Assembly: GCA_020091685.1 (NCBI GenBank)
Contig: CM034599.1
Coordinates: 35,355,408 to 35,419,407 of the forward strand
Source: Lutjanus erythropterus
Taxonomy: Eukaryota; Chordata; Actinopteri; Lutjaniformes; Lutjanidae
DNA length: 64,000 bases
Direction of reading: 5' to 3'
Position 1 is the first letter of the stretch; every line of letters begins with the position of its first letter. This document shows, one piece after another, positions 48,001-60,094 of this stretch. Under the pieces are notes generated by a model. The model was given only the letters and a program-made list of their open reading frames with translations. It ran no database searches and was not told the origin of the DNA. The position numbers were made by a program, and so were the translations under genes.

Positions 48001-48834
48001 GCATTTACATGCACTTAAAGGCCCTGCACACCCACACAGCTGTTTTCAATTACTTTAGCTGATTAGACCTCTCTGGTGGAAGTTATATAGGGAATTATGG
48101 CGAATAATAAGAATGATAAATGTGTCCAGTCCGAGGCACACCTGTGCAATAACCATGCCGTTTAATCAGCATCTCTATATGCCACACTTGTCAGCTGGAT
48201 GGATTACCTCAGTAAAGGAGAAGTGCTCAAAGGAGAAATATGCCTTTTGTGTGCATATAAGAAGTCATAGATCCTTTACTTCATCTCATGAAAAATGGGG
48301 GTTTGAAAACGTTCCATTATATTTGGTTCAGTGTATGTAGATGTAAAAGAAATGAAAACCTAAATGGACTTTAAATAATCTTTTGGTTTTAATTTCACCT
48401 GTCTCAGGGAGTTCACCACTTCATGAATTGTATCGCTGACTGTCATTTTCTGATGCTACTGTATTAAAATCACCACATAAAATTAGATTGAAGCCAACTG
48501 TAAGGAGTTCTCCAAATCTGTTGAATAACTGAGATTTCTTTCTGGCTTCAGGGGCAGTATATACATTATACGGTATTTTTCACCACAATAAAAACTAACA
48601 TTAAAAGCCTACCTGGAATTATTTCTTTTTCTAATTATAAAACATGTTGAGATTTATTTTTTTTTTCTTTCTCCTGCCGTCACCATTACCATGTTTCATT
48701 TGAATTAAAGAGGGAGAACTTGCTTGCATTTGTTACAGAGTGCACTTGGATGACGTGTTCAGTCAATCCCAGTTGAGAGCGGGTACTGTGATTGGTTTCC
48801 TTCTGTGAGGAATACAGCGTGTGGCCAGTTGCAT

Positions 48835-49059
48835 TTAAGTAAAGAAAAAACAGCAACAGCTGACTTAAAAGCTGACCTAAAAGTAACAAGTAACGACAAC
48901 CTTCCTAGAAATGTAGTGGAGTCAAAAGTACAGCATTTGTCTTCGAAATGTAGTGGAGTGAGGAGGGGCAGAACCTGGACAGGAGAGAGCTCAGCAACAC
49001 ATACACAATGTGGCACGTAACAAGTGAAGTAAACCTACTTTGTTACTGTCCACCACTGA
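48835..49059 (-). repeat. hAT-MITE fragment ending CCACCACTG
   Basis: Contains AAATGTAGTGGAGT twice and ends TTGTTACTGTCCACCACTG, an end type shared with the complete hAT element at 57472-58809. Confidence 0.5.
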
Positions 49060-49069
49060 AAATATGGTT

Positions 49070-51860
49070 GAAAATGATGTTATATATAATTTATCCAAAA
49101 AAGAAAGATGCTTATGTGCCCAGCTGAGATCTGGTGTGTGATGGTCTAGAAGAAGAAATATAGATTTGTTCAGAGTGCATTTTGGCTGATTTTGAAGCTG
49201 AGTTTCGTTTTGTATTCTGGTGCCCTTTTCAGTAGGAGCTGTGCGATACTCAGTAACAGTTCAGTGATATAACATCATGTATTGATCTTTTAACATGGAT
49301 GACACGCAAATATTGAGTTGACACTTTCAGATTAGCTAGTTACCTAAAGAAAGCCTGGAAGCTGGGGAAAAAAGCATTATCATGATTAATTATAAGATTG
49401 TAATAGTTCTTTTTCAGTGTGCAGTTTATTTGAAATCGATTTCAAAAGTTTTTTTCTTCTTTTTCTGTGAAATGGTGGTTCTTTTTTTGCTCCTATATGT
49501 ATTACCAGAAGATGCATGTTTTGAAAATAGTGTTGTCTTGTAATTGTAAAGTGTGATAGGCCAGAAAGGCAAATATTAAGACTTACTAAGCAGAAGGAAG
49601 TACTGCAACACCTACCGAGGCTCATCAGGCTTCATGTCTCTTTTGGCTCACTGCAGTGATTCATAAATGTAATTCCATTTGTTGTCTTTAAATTCCTTTT
49701 GAAATATACTTTTGAGATCATAGGCTTATGAAAACTGGGTCTGATTAGCTCTGAAGGAATGGCATCAAAAAATAGTAAAATAATCACATAATACACAGAG
49801 GAAAAGTATCACAACCATAATATGGCAGACAGCAAATGCCCTTCTTAACAATAAAATTTGTTCTGAATTTGCCAGCCAGCCACCAGGAGCCTTGCTAAAT
49901 GACATCTCTGTCCCAGAGAAGTAATCTAATCATGGAAGAGCAGTTAAGTGCTTTGTAACAACAGAAGGAGAAAATTAGGTAAAATTATACTTACACGTGC
50001 ATTTGTGATAAAAGAGCTAATAACTAAACTTTGAGGATTATCACCAAGCTGACATGGTCAGACGCCTGCTGCGTCTCAAAATTCTACTGGTGAGAAATGA
50101 GACGGAAGCAAACAGTACAGTTGCAGGATTGACAAATGAGAAAATTGAGGTAAAAGATGCTAACCTGTGTCTCAACCACAAGTGAATCACACACATTTTT
50201 CACTTGAATGTCTCACACAACAGAAACACTCATTTTAATCCATGCAGCTGTCTGCACCAGCTCCAGTCTCACATCTCAGCTGCCTTTCATGGACGTAAAT
50301 GTGACCTGAAGCAGTTATTTATGCTTTAAGTCTGTTTTTTCAACACAAACACAGGATTCATGCCCAATAAAAATGCACTAAACAAATATATTTAACTATG
50401 TTTTGCAACCAAGGTGGAGCAGAGCTGCTCTCTGGCTCAGGAACGCACTTGTTCTGCAATCCTATAGACTCTTCCTTCACTTTACCCAGGACAGCCTCGA
50501 AGCAAGACACAGGAACATTTATAAATCTTCTGCTTATTTATGGACAAACTGCAAACCTTCACTGGTATGTTTACTGCCACTAGACAATTTTACTACTAAG
50601 TGTTTCCTCTGCTCCATTCACACTTAAACAAATCAAAGAAAAACTGCACCTTGCATGTAATGTTTGGCTGCTCATTTGTTGCTGGCGCTTTAAAATGTGC
50701 AGACAAGATGAAAGTGGTATAGACAGACTCATCAGTGTGGCGTGAACGCTGTCTTTCACACATAATAATAATATATACAGAGTAATAATAATATGCTTAA
50801 TTAGTATACACTTGCCTACTTTACCATGGCAGAAATATTAAAATGAAATAGTAGTGTAAACACAGGTGTTACCAATGATACTAATTCAGGTCCTGTTCCA
50901 TTTAGTGTAGCAGAGCTTCTCCAGTGAGCCAATATGCAGAAGCAGCACCCTGACTGTTTTTACCCACTATTTCATGTCAAAATGGCCGCTGTGAAAAAAG
51001 ATCTGCTAACAGAAGGCCTGTAAATCTATTTTTCCATCCGCCCCCGCACCCCCAGCCAGTAGTAAAACAAAAAGTTACTCAGAGGCAGAATTGATCTTCA
51101 GCGTGTCAGAGGACTGAATAATTCTGCTTCCTAACACGATTTAAGATGTGAGGGGCGGCAGTTAGGCCTCTGCTCCAACAACTGTCCGATAAATTTCAAC
51201 CCTTTAGGAAATAATTAAATATGACAGTTTCTGTATTTAGCTAATGATCTGGTAATCTATCACAGACACAGTGTGTGATCCTGTTAATGCACTGTTTAGT
51301 GCGTGTGCTGGTCAATATGTAGCACGTCAGTACATTTGTGTGTCGTGGGCTGTGTATGTGTGTGTGTGCATTAATGTCCATTAAAATGTGGAAAATTGTA
51401 TTATATCACTCTGAGTTGTGTCGTGCGAGTGTGTATATTGCGTCGGGAAGACCCCTTAACTCGAGCATCCACAGAGGGACAATCTGTTTTCCCCTCTGCG
51501 AACGCTGCAGATGAGCCTCACAGGCCATTTCCTCGGCAATTAACTGCAATTATGTTAATCCCACTGCATACCCCGGAGCACGGGAGCTTTCATCAGACTA
51601 AAAATGACCAAACGCTAAGACGCACACTCTCAGACACACTGCCAAGAAGGTGTATCACCCAGTCAAGGGAGAAAACTGTGTAGACAGCTCATATCAGAGA
51701 TTTGAGAGCTCCATCAGGTTTGGTCTTTTAGCCTGAAGGGATCTCATGCACAGTTAAGATTCTTGAGATATCAATAGACATCGGTCAGCCTTAGGCTTAA
51801 CTGAGTAGCAGGACAGTTTTAAAATCGAAAAATAATTTTCTAGTATGTAGGGTAGCCACT
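49070..51860. other. Inferred intron sequence, nothing recognised
   Basis: No exon of tacr1 or of another gene, and no clear transposon. 51396-51683 is somewhat GC-richer with a low-complexity-free frame, but no family resemblance is apparent. Confidence 0.4.
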
Positions 51861-51873
51861 ATGACCCTGAATT

Positions 51874-52085
51874 GTGTTTTCTTCACTGGAAGAGCACCTA
51901 AGAGGGCACTTTACCATCTTTTGTCCACTAAAAGGGCATCCTAAAGTTCAATTTAACACATTTTGTCCAGCAGAAGGATACTCTGGATGGCACTTTGCCA
52001 TGTATTGCCCACTCGATGGGAACCTTAGAGGGCACTTCATCATGTTTTATCTACCGTAGGGGCATCCAAGAGGCATCATTTTTTC
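51874..52085. repeat. Degenerate tandem repeat, unit about 45 bp
   Basis: Units share GGGCACTTTACCAT / GGCACTTTGCCATG / GGGCACTTCATCAT followed by TTTTGTCCA / TATTGCCCA / TTTTATCTA. About four to five copies keep one frame open by chance, giving repeats of a -GHF-x-x-FCPL- type peptide. Not credited as coding. Confidence 0.75.
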
Positions 52086-52555
52086 ACTGCAATAAAAGTT
52101 GAAGATGAAATAAGGGCAATGGAAAGTCTGTCTACAGCACTTTTGTATTATTATATGTAATCTGCTTTGTGCTGCTTTAGAGGTTATAATAAACACAAAA
52201 TAAAAGCATGGGTCTAATTTTCATAAGATAATAAATATGCCTCTTCAGTCCTCTCTGTGAGGAAGGAGTGTTTACCAGTCTTTTCTGTTTTTAAGTACGT
52301 GTGCACTCAACTCTTTTCTTCTCAACTCTTTCATCTAAATCCAATAATTACTGTTGGATTGCCTTGACATTAAGTGGAGCAGTAGCATAGAATGGGTAGT
52401 AGAGTAGAATAAAGAAAATCAATGGAAGCAGCAGGATGTGCTTCTGAGGGCTTATTAGGTTTGACTATGGGAAGTCTTTTTCCATCAGTTTAAGGAAAGT
52501 TGTCTTAATACTCTACAGCCTACATTCTGTAAACTTAAAGTCTGTAAAGCAATAC

Positions 52556-52950
52556 TACATGTGTGTTCTGAGTTTGTCACACCACAGAATCACGCAGTAT
52601 TAACCACCCAGTCAAATTTGATTGAACATTTAAAAAATGTAAATAAAATGAAGTCTCAGAATCATGAAAAATAGCAGTTCTCTCTGCTCTGAAAAGCTCC
52701 ACCACACCGTCTCAGCATCAAACACCACTCTGAGCTGAAAACAACCTGAAACGTGGTCTCGCAGCTTTACTGGACTTGTGCAGACGTGCTTGAGTCGCCA
52801 GAACCAGAGGACGGTGACCTACCAACTCATTTGAAAATCAACTCTGCACAAAAAATCTTGATTACAGAAATCATGAGCAACAGTTTAATGTTCTAACACC
52901 ACGATTCAGTACTACATAGCTGTTAGTCTTTTTGTGTTTTCAGCAACATT
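52556..52950 (+). repeat. Dispersed repeat family A, copy in intron 2
   Basis: TGAGTTTGTCACACCACAGA, GTCTCAGCATCAAACACC, CCAGAGGACGGTGACC and TTCAGTACTACATAGC match 5712-6130 in order. Confidence 0.7.
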
Positions 52951-53167
52951 TCTTTTACTGAAGGAGGAGATTTCAAACAGACCCCACACATTTAGTAGCC
53001 ACCAGCAAAGAAACCTGAAACCTCCAGCGCAGAGCAGACTTTTCAGTTGAGAGAGCGAGAGTTACCATTAGCTGTATCAGCCACTGCCAGCTAGCTAACA
53101 AACACCACAAACATATAAAAGATCCTAACTACACTTACCATTATCATAACATCTGCTATAGCAATTA

Positions 53168-53579
53168 TACAGGGTGTCCACAAAGTCTCTTTACAATTTA
53201 AAAAAATTATTACAAAAGCAATTGATGAGATATGTTAACCAGATTTGTTCTATGTACTCAGTTCGTGGTTTATTGAAACAAAATCGGATATGCAGACTCA
53301 GCGAAACTACAGGATTAAGTATGGAAGACATCCACCGTCACGTCCATTCCACGTCAATTCTTGCATGGCAAAAGAAATTTATGGAACATGGCATGAAATC
53401 GAGTACAGTCTTGATGTGCTTCTTGCAACTAATGGTGCCCATATAGAGGTGAATTAAATGAGATAAAAAAAACTTCAATACCTACTTTTCATTTTGTAAT
53501 AATTTCCACAGATTTGTCTATTCATTTGCTTTTGTAATAAATTTGTTAAATTGTAAAGAGAGTTTATGGACACCCTGTA
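53168..53579 (+). mobile_element. Internally deleted mariner-like element
   Basis: Terminal inverted repeats of about 30 bp start CAGGGTGTCCACAAAGTC on the left and, inverted, CAGGGTGTCCATAAACTC on the right, flanked by TA on both sides as expected for Tc1/mariner insertion. The 53245-53457 frame joins a piece like a transposase N-terminal helix-turn-helix (FIETKSDMQTQRNYRIKYG) to a piece like a transposase C-terminus (EIEYSLDVLLATNGAHIE) followed by a stop. The catalytic middle is missing, so it cannot move itself. Confidence 0.8.
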
Positions 53580-54719
53580 TATTATATAGCAATTTTGGTG
53601 CACAATGGACTCCAGCACTGGCCATCTTAGTGCTCACTTGCACTTCCAGCCCCCTTACGAGTTTTTTTCCTTGCTTTTTATGTGGGATAACCATATTAAA
53701 CAAAATATCAATCATAGCAGAATTCTGGAGGGGAACTTTAAGGTCATGTTTCCCGGTACTGATCCTGGGGCCCCGCTACACTGCATGTTTTACATGTTTG
53801 CCTCTTCTAACACACCTGACTGACATGAGCAGCTCATCATCAAGCCTGTGCAGAAGGCTGATTCATTTGAATCAGGAGAGTTGGAGACATCTAAAGCATG
53901 AAAGGCAGTGTTTTTGAAAGTTTGGACAATTTTTCCAGTTGAAATTTTGGTCGATACAGGATAGTATCCTGAGTCATAACAAAACAGACCTGCAGAGCTA
54001 CGCTTCAGTTCACTGTGGACTTTGACATTCCACTCTAGTTTTGTATACATCTTTTTATTTATTTCTTTGACTTTCACTATTCATCTGTCAGCCCGTTCAC
54101 ACTCCCAGTGTGTCAAATAAGGCAGCTTGTAATGCCGCTATACGCTTCAAATTATGACACTGTCTGTACCCATGAAGCATCATTTCTGGAGGCGTCTCTC
54201 TCGCGTTCTGTTTTGATGTGCTGTCAAAGTCAGGTGATGTGCAATAAAGAGCAAGAATGGAAGAGGTGGAGTGGAAAGATGGATCGACAAGCTCCGTCCC
54301 TGGAATCTCACTGCATGTTCAACCTGACAAAAGAAGTCAAATATTTTCTCTTTTTCTTTTACAACATCTCTCTTGAGCTGTCTCGCCACAATTTGCAATT
54401 TCTTTTCAGCTTCAGTTTTTCTGCTCTGGGCAGCACCTCTATTTCCTTAGTGCATTGAATCAGCAGCACAAAAAGCAAGCAATTTTTCTAACATGCACTC
54501 TCACTTTTTTGAGTATTCTTAGTTCTGTCGCTTTCCCACCACATACTCAAAATTTGCTTAAAATTAGTATGTAACTGGGACACAGCTATGATCACTGCTG
54601 TGTATGTGGGCTCTCTGGAACTGCTCAGCGGAACAAACCATCACTAATGTTATTAGTGACACCTGGGCTTTTTTCACCCTCTTTTTTTCCCCCAGTGCAG
54701 CAGAGAAATGCAGAAAAAA

Positions 54720-54980
54720 AATCTAATCTTGTCTTTAATTAAAGAAAGAAGTCAAGCGTTCTGCCACACTGGCGTGATGAAACACTACTTAAAGTGTTAA
54801 CCAAAGCCAACGCGCGAAGGAGTCGTCACACAAGCCGTGGAGAGCGTTTACCACGAGGCTGAAGCAAATCAATTCAGAGAAAACTGAAGCTGCCGCAATT
54901 CATCGCTCACAGAAATGTAATTTGTATGCACATAAGTGCCCATAGGACTAATGAGCTTAGGGGAAAACTCTTGAGTCAAT
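54720..54980. promoter_or_regulatory. Candidate conserved non-coding element in inferred intron 2
   Basis: Repeat-free block with TCTTTAATTAAAGAAAG, AAACACTACTTAAAGTGTTA (near-palindromic) and TAGGACTAATGAGCTTAG, directly before a GT microsatellite. Inference from texture. Confidence 0.25.
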
Positions 54981-54983
54981 CCT

Positions 54984-54989
<6 letters not shown>

Positions 54990-55050
<61 letters not shown>
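54990..55050. repeat. (GT)n microsatellite
   Basis: 61 bp of uninterrupted TG/GT. Confidence 0.99.
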
Positions 55051-55051
<1 letters not shown>

Positions 55052-55309
55052 TGGTGTAGGTCTGATCGAGTGTTTCTTGAGCGCTCACACTGAACAGGAC
55101 AGACAACACACTCAATGTTTCTCATCTTTTAAGTGATGTTTTTGGGTTAAATTTAGCTTTTGCTTATTGTCGCTGGAATCCTTCACTGGATGTGTTGTCA
55201 GACAGGTGTGAAATTGGCTCTAACAGCTTGTTAATTCCCTTATATGGAGAAAATACAGAGAGCGGAAGATAGGCTTGATTTGAGGAACAACAGGTAGCAG
55301 TGATGCTCA

Positions 55310-55385
55310 CAAGTCATTTTTTGCAAGTCAAGCCTCAAGTCTTTGAGGGGCAAGTCCAAGTCAAGTCTCAAGCCTCTTATTGTTG
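55310..55385. repeat. CAAGTC tandem-like repeat
   Basis: Repeated CAAGTC/CAAGCC words (GCAAGTCAAGCCTCAAGTC, CAAGTCCAAGTCAAGTCTCA). This type is common in fish genomes. Confidence 0.6.
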
Positions 55386-55432
55386 AAATGACCTGCTGCC
55401 TGCCATCTGGTCTTCTTGGAACACTGCATTAC

Positions 55433-55570
55433 TGTAGGGGAGAGTCGGGTAAGATGAGCCAATTTCAACTTTTGTTTGGTTTGACTTAACTTCAGTGCCT
55501 TATGGTGGGGTTAGCTGAGCAACTGTCTCAAGTTACCACATTCACAGCATTTGGCTCATTTTGCCTCATA
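55433..55570. repeat. Repeat fragment (GTAGGGGAGAGTCGGGTAAGATGAGCC type)
   Basis: Starts at a GTAGGGGAGAGT end, followed by GGGTAAGATGAGCCAATTTC. I recall similar element ends in fish genomes; no second copy is seen here. Confidence 0.4.
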
Positions 55571-55743
55571 GCTACCGTTTTATAAAAATATATGTATAAA
55601 AAAAACTGTCTAGTTTAGCGATCCAGGCTAACCTTTAGCTAAATGATTCACACAGATTTATAGAGTCCCAGTCGCAGACTCAAATCCTCATGTCTGACAG
55701 GTAGTCATTTGTACATTTGTAATTGAACAGCATTTCCTAAGAT

Positions 55744-57081
55744 CAGCGTTGGGGTGTAGTGAACTACATGTGGTTCAATAACTACAACTGTAGCTTAACT
55801 ACAATTTGCAGTAGTTAGCTGGTAATTTAACTACATTCAAATCTCAGTAGCTTTCTTAGTAGGCTGAGTACTTTGGATCATGCAGTTTAGCTAGTTAATT
55901 TCAAACTACATATTCATAGTATTCTCATGATGTCTTTGCCACATAATTTGGTACAATGCCATAGTTATCATTTAATTGTCAACTTGTACAATGTGATGTC
56001 AGCTATATGAGTTCTGAGCTGCACGTCTGTGATGTTACCTTTGCCTACAAACTTAGTGATTTTTCATCTTAAAGTTAGTTACTTCAGTTTTTACAGTTAG
56101 CTTGGTATATATTGTTAAAAGTATTTCGTTTTTAACTATTTTAGAGCATTTTGATAATCACCTCTGTGTCTTAGATAATTTAGTAATGCTAGCTAGCTAC
56201 CATCATACTATCATCATCATCATCTTCATTCAAGATGTTTCAATAGAAACAAAATAGAACTCATCAAAAACGTCTCAGCTCAGCTGTCCACTGCTCCAAC
56301 AATCACCAAATCTGGTTTGGTGGAAATAATCCATTAGTTCACTGTTTCTCTGTGCTTGCTCCTCTCCTGATACATTCACATCCAACTCAGTGAATTAGGG
56401 TTTATTTCACCCAAACCAGAGCTGGTGATTGTTGGAGCACTTGAAAAAGATGTTTGATGAGTTTTCTTTTGTTTCTGTTGAATTTGAATGATGATGATGC
56501 TATCCAGCTAATGTGGCCTGTAATCTAAAGACACTGAGGCATTAAAATGCTCAAAAACACTATAAACAGACAGTAAATTCTATTTACAGTGAACTTTCAC
56601 ACTTAGCTGTATTAATAATTGGGTTAAGTAACTAACTTGAGGATGAAAAATGAAAAATCATAACATTAACACTGACAGGAAGTGAACAGAAGTGCAGCTC
56701 ATAACACGGATGAGACACTGCAGACATGACACCTGCCTTTTGACCAAGATGTCTGTGATCAAGTTCCTTATAAATTTAGCATCTTTCTGACTCCACCTCA
56801 GTAACTGCTGCCTAAAACACTCAAACACAAATCCTCAGAATGCATAAGTGAGGAATTAAACACACTTGAACAGAACAGAGCAGGGAGTAATTTAGACTGA
56901 AGATTTAGAGAAACAGAAACCCCTTCAGTTGAATGATGTCACTAATAATGCATTAAACATCATGATTAAAAAGTAACTAATGCTCTGAGTAGTTTTTAAG
57001 TAGAATACTTTGCATTTCAACTTAAGTAGTTTTGTAAGTTTTTTTTTTAACAACTGTTTTACAGTGGTTTCAGCAACACTG
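55744..57081. mobile_element. Non-autonomous hAT element with long inverted arms
   Basis: Left end CAGCGTTGGGG, right end inverted CAGTGTTGCTG. The 8-bp flanks are CCTAAGAT (55736-55743) and CCTGAGAT (57082-57089), one mismatch, which is the hAT target-duplication length. The arms are inverted copies of each other over several hundred bases (for example TGCTCCAACAATCACCAAATC near 56300 against its inverse near 56430). No transposase frame is present. Confidence 0.8.
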
Positions 57082-57471
57082 CCTGAGATAAATGTCTCAC
57101 AGTTGACACAACAGCCTTAAAAAGGAGGAGAAAGGAGGTCTGCTTAATGTATCTTGTTCTTGTAAAAACTAAAGGAATGCGATGACTCTCCAAGCTGCGA
57201 CATGTTAAAAGAAGAAGAAGAAGAAAAGGCATCAGACCCCACATTTCCATTCTTGGCTCTCTCCTTGTTTAAAGCGCGTGTGTTTTTTCTCAGCTGTCAG
57301 GCATTTTGTTGTTTGCAAAGCCGCTGCCATAAGCAAACTCACTTTCTTTTGCTTGAAAAAGTCAGCCGTGTCAGCCTGACCTGCCAGGATCAGGCTGTGG
57401 GTAAAAATGTTGTCAGGGTCAGTTCTCTCAAGTCCACAGACCTCCAGCTGTGTTTCTACTCTGCTGAACAG

Positions 57472-58809
57472 CAGTGGTGACAAAAGTATTCACATCCTTT
57501 ACCTCAGTAAAAATACAGCAATATTTTATTTGAAGGGGACATGACAGTCTTATTAATCTTATAAATGTTTATGAGTGGTGTCATTAAGTGTCGCTCAGTC
57601 AGTTCTGTCATTTTTAATGCAAAGTTGACATTATTTTTTAAAATCAAGTTTTCATAACAAACATCTCAGACAAAAATGACATTCATCAGGACAATAATGT
57701 CTGTAATGACAATTTGACATAAGCCAAGACAAAAATGTCTTTGTTATGACAACTTAATATTATCAAACTTAAAGAAACTGTTAACAGTACACTGTCATAT
57801 GTGGTTGGTTTTGACACTGGCTGTTATGAGACCATTATAAGAGCATTAAGAGTATTTTCCTTGACCTCAAGTAAAGTGGTACATGTTGGACTTGTCTTAA
57901 ACATGTCATGTCATAGCTGTGCAGTTAGCCACCTAATTAGCCGACTCAGTCCTGGGGTGCCAGCAGCGAAACCCCACAAGAAAACCACCTCAGTACTGTT
58001 CTCCCTGTCATCAAACTGGACACCATTGGTTTTGGAGGCTCTTGGTTAATGTCAAGTTGTCATAACAAAGACATCTCAACTAATGCCAGCTTTGCATTGA
58101 AAATGACATAATTGACCAAATAATAAGTAATGATGACAGTCATAAACATTCATAAAGATTCCCTCCCCTTTAAGTCTCCATCATGCATTCCAAACCTTAC
58201 TTAAGTGGGAAAAAATGTGTCAGTATTATTATCAGCAGAATGTACTTAAAGTATCAAAAATAAAAGTACCTAATGTGCAGTAAAATGGTCCCGGTCAGTG
58301 TTTTACTATTATATCTGATGTAATATTACTGCTACATTTATGTACATGTTGCATTTGACTGCTGTAGATGTTTGTAGTGTCACAGTCCTGTGAGAACCAC
58401 GCATCTCTAAAAAGTCAATTTTTCAAGTTTTGAAAAAAACAGCCTGTTTTCAGCTTTGTGATGATGCATTTTCCAGCTGATCCCAGGAGCCTTTCAAAGA
58501 CTTTATTGAGCTTCAGGCAGCAAAAGGACTGGCAAAAGCCAGTGTGCAGGAGTCCTTTTGTAACTTTTCGGAGGAATTTTTTTGCAGTCCATAAAAGTAC
58601 ACTTCACCCTTCACTTTAGGAGAAATATTCAAAATCAGCACATCTGGAGAAGAATCTGAAAAGTAACTAAAACTGTCAGACAAATTTTGTGGAGAAAAAG
58701 TTAATATTCACCTCTAAAATATTGTGGAGTATAAGTATAAAACTGTGTAAAATAGAAATATTCAAGCTACTGTACTTGAGTAAATGTACTTAGTTACTTT
58801 CTGCCACTG
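57472..58809. mobile_element. hAT MITE with perfect 8-bp target duplication
   Basis: Left end CAGTGGTGACAAAAGTATTC, right end inverted CAGTGGCAGAAAGTAAC. Both sides are flanked by exactly CTGAACAG (57464-57471 and 58810-58817). The internal words AACCTTACTTAAGTGGG and GTACTTGAGTAAATGTAC are typical of the abundant fish hAT MITE with CAGTGGTGG ends. It is interrupted at 57533-58170 by another element. Confidence 0.88.
57533..58170. mobile_element. Nested MITE with AAGGGGA inverted ends
   Basis: The left part AAGGGGACATGACAG...TAAATGTTTATGAG and the right part inverted AAGGGGAGGGAATC...GAATGTTTATGAC match. The match continues at TGTCATTTTTAATGCAAAG against TGTCATTTTCAATGCAAAG, so the inverted repeats exceed 100 bp. 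It sits inside the hAT MITE, which is therefore older. The superfamily is not determined; no clear target duplication. Confidence 0.72.
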
Positions 58810-59263
58810 CTGAACAGCCACATCTCTGCACAAGCGACCTCCTGAACCACAGACACCAAACATGACCAAAAAAAGGCAGAAAATGACACACTCATGACTC
58901 CAGATGGTGTCTCTGTCTGAAGTGCTCCTTCCCCCTGATTCCTCCAGACGCTGAATCATGATGCAGAAGCATAAATCATGCAAAAAGAGTTGATGGATTC
59001 ATTTACTGATCCTGCTGATTTGCATGATTAAAGTGGCAGTATGATGGTAACAGGTCCTGTATCACTGAGAGAAAAAAAACAGTCTTTGCTTGTATTTTGG
59101 CTCCTCACATTACATAAAAGTACTTTGATTCAGTGTTGCATGGCAATAAAACATCTAGCTTCCAAGATGATGAACACTTTTCATTGGCACTGTATACTGT
59201 TTTTCATTCTTATTTTAAGGTTTTCATCTCTTTTTTTTTTTTTCAGAAGAAAACCAGCAGTAA

Positions 59264-59403
59264 CTCATTCTTGAGAATTGGGATGAAATTTTATTTTTAG
59301 AGGGTCCTTAAAAAATACATTCTCACCAAAAAAAATTAATTAGAGTCTTGGTATTAATCTTTTTTTTTTTTTGGACATGATTTGTCCCAGTTCTCAAGAA
59401 TGG
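59264..59403. mobile_element. Short MITE, about 140 bp
   Basis: Left end CATTCTTGAGAATTGGGATG, right end inverted CATTCTTGAGAACTGGGACA, 18 of 20 identical. The interior is AT-rich with no frame. Confidence 0.75.
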
Positions 59404-59411
59404 GTGTAGCA

Positions 59412-59863
59412 CAAGGGAGGGCAATTATTTTTTTATCCAAGCCATATGAGACATTGATCAGGCTGCCATGAGTCGGACAGAAATGACATAAGGTCTTAAT
59501 AATGGCCAAATCTCTAATAATGGAATGGTCAGAAGTGTCTTATATAGGGCATTTCTACTGTTGGTCACCATTTCTGAATTGCCATGTGATGAATTGTGGG
59601 CTAATATTTTGTTGGTACTGTCCAAAACTTGATGTTTTACAGTGTACCACGCAGGCTGCCTACAGGTTGCAACGATAGTAGCTGCAAAAATTATCATTAC
59701 TAATCAACACAGCACTGAGCCCTAAATAAAGGTCTGAAAATGTTTTTTTTTAAACGTCTTTGCTCGATTTTTAATTTTTGGTATTTCATGACGGCCTTGC
59801 GGGCCACAGGAAACCTTTCAGTGTGCCGCATCCAGCCCCCGGGCCATATTTTGCCCAGGTCTG
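59412..59863. mobile_element. hAT (Charlie-like) non-autonomous element
   Basis: Left end CAAGGGAGGGCAATTATTTT, right end inverted CAGACCTGGGCAAAATATGG with GGCCCGCAAGGCCGTCATG further in. The 8-bp flanks GTGTAGCA (59404-59411) and GTGTAGTA (59864-59871) differ at one base. The GGGCCACAGG-rich right end is typical of this hAT group. Confidence 0.75.
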
Positions 59864-60094
59864 GTGTAGTATACCTGGACTGTCACTGTTTATATTAAGA
59901 TAGACACAGTAATTGAAATGTCTGCAGAAGATGTAGAGGTATTTTGAGAATCACTTTATAGTTAGACCGTATATAGACCTATAGGGAAAAATGTTCTATA
60001 TTCAGAGCAAAAATAATCATTTCAGCGTTGTGGAATTCTGATAGTAGAAACACATGTAGGTACTGTCATCCCCAGACCACAGAGCTGCTACTTA

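Noticed and set aside
51996-52012. GCCATGTATTG, resembling the inverse of a DRYMA codon run of tacr1 exon 2
   Set aside because: Flanking codons do not match and the sequence is part of a 45-bp tandem repeat.
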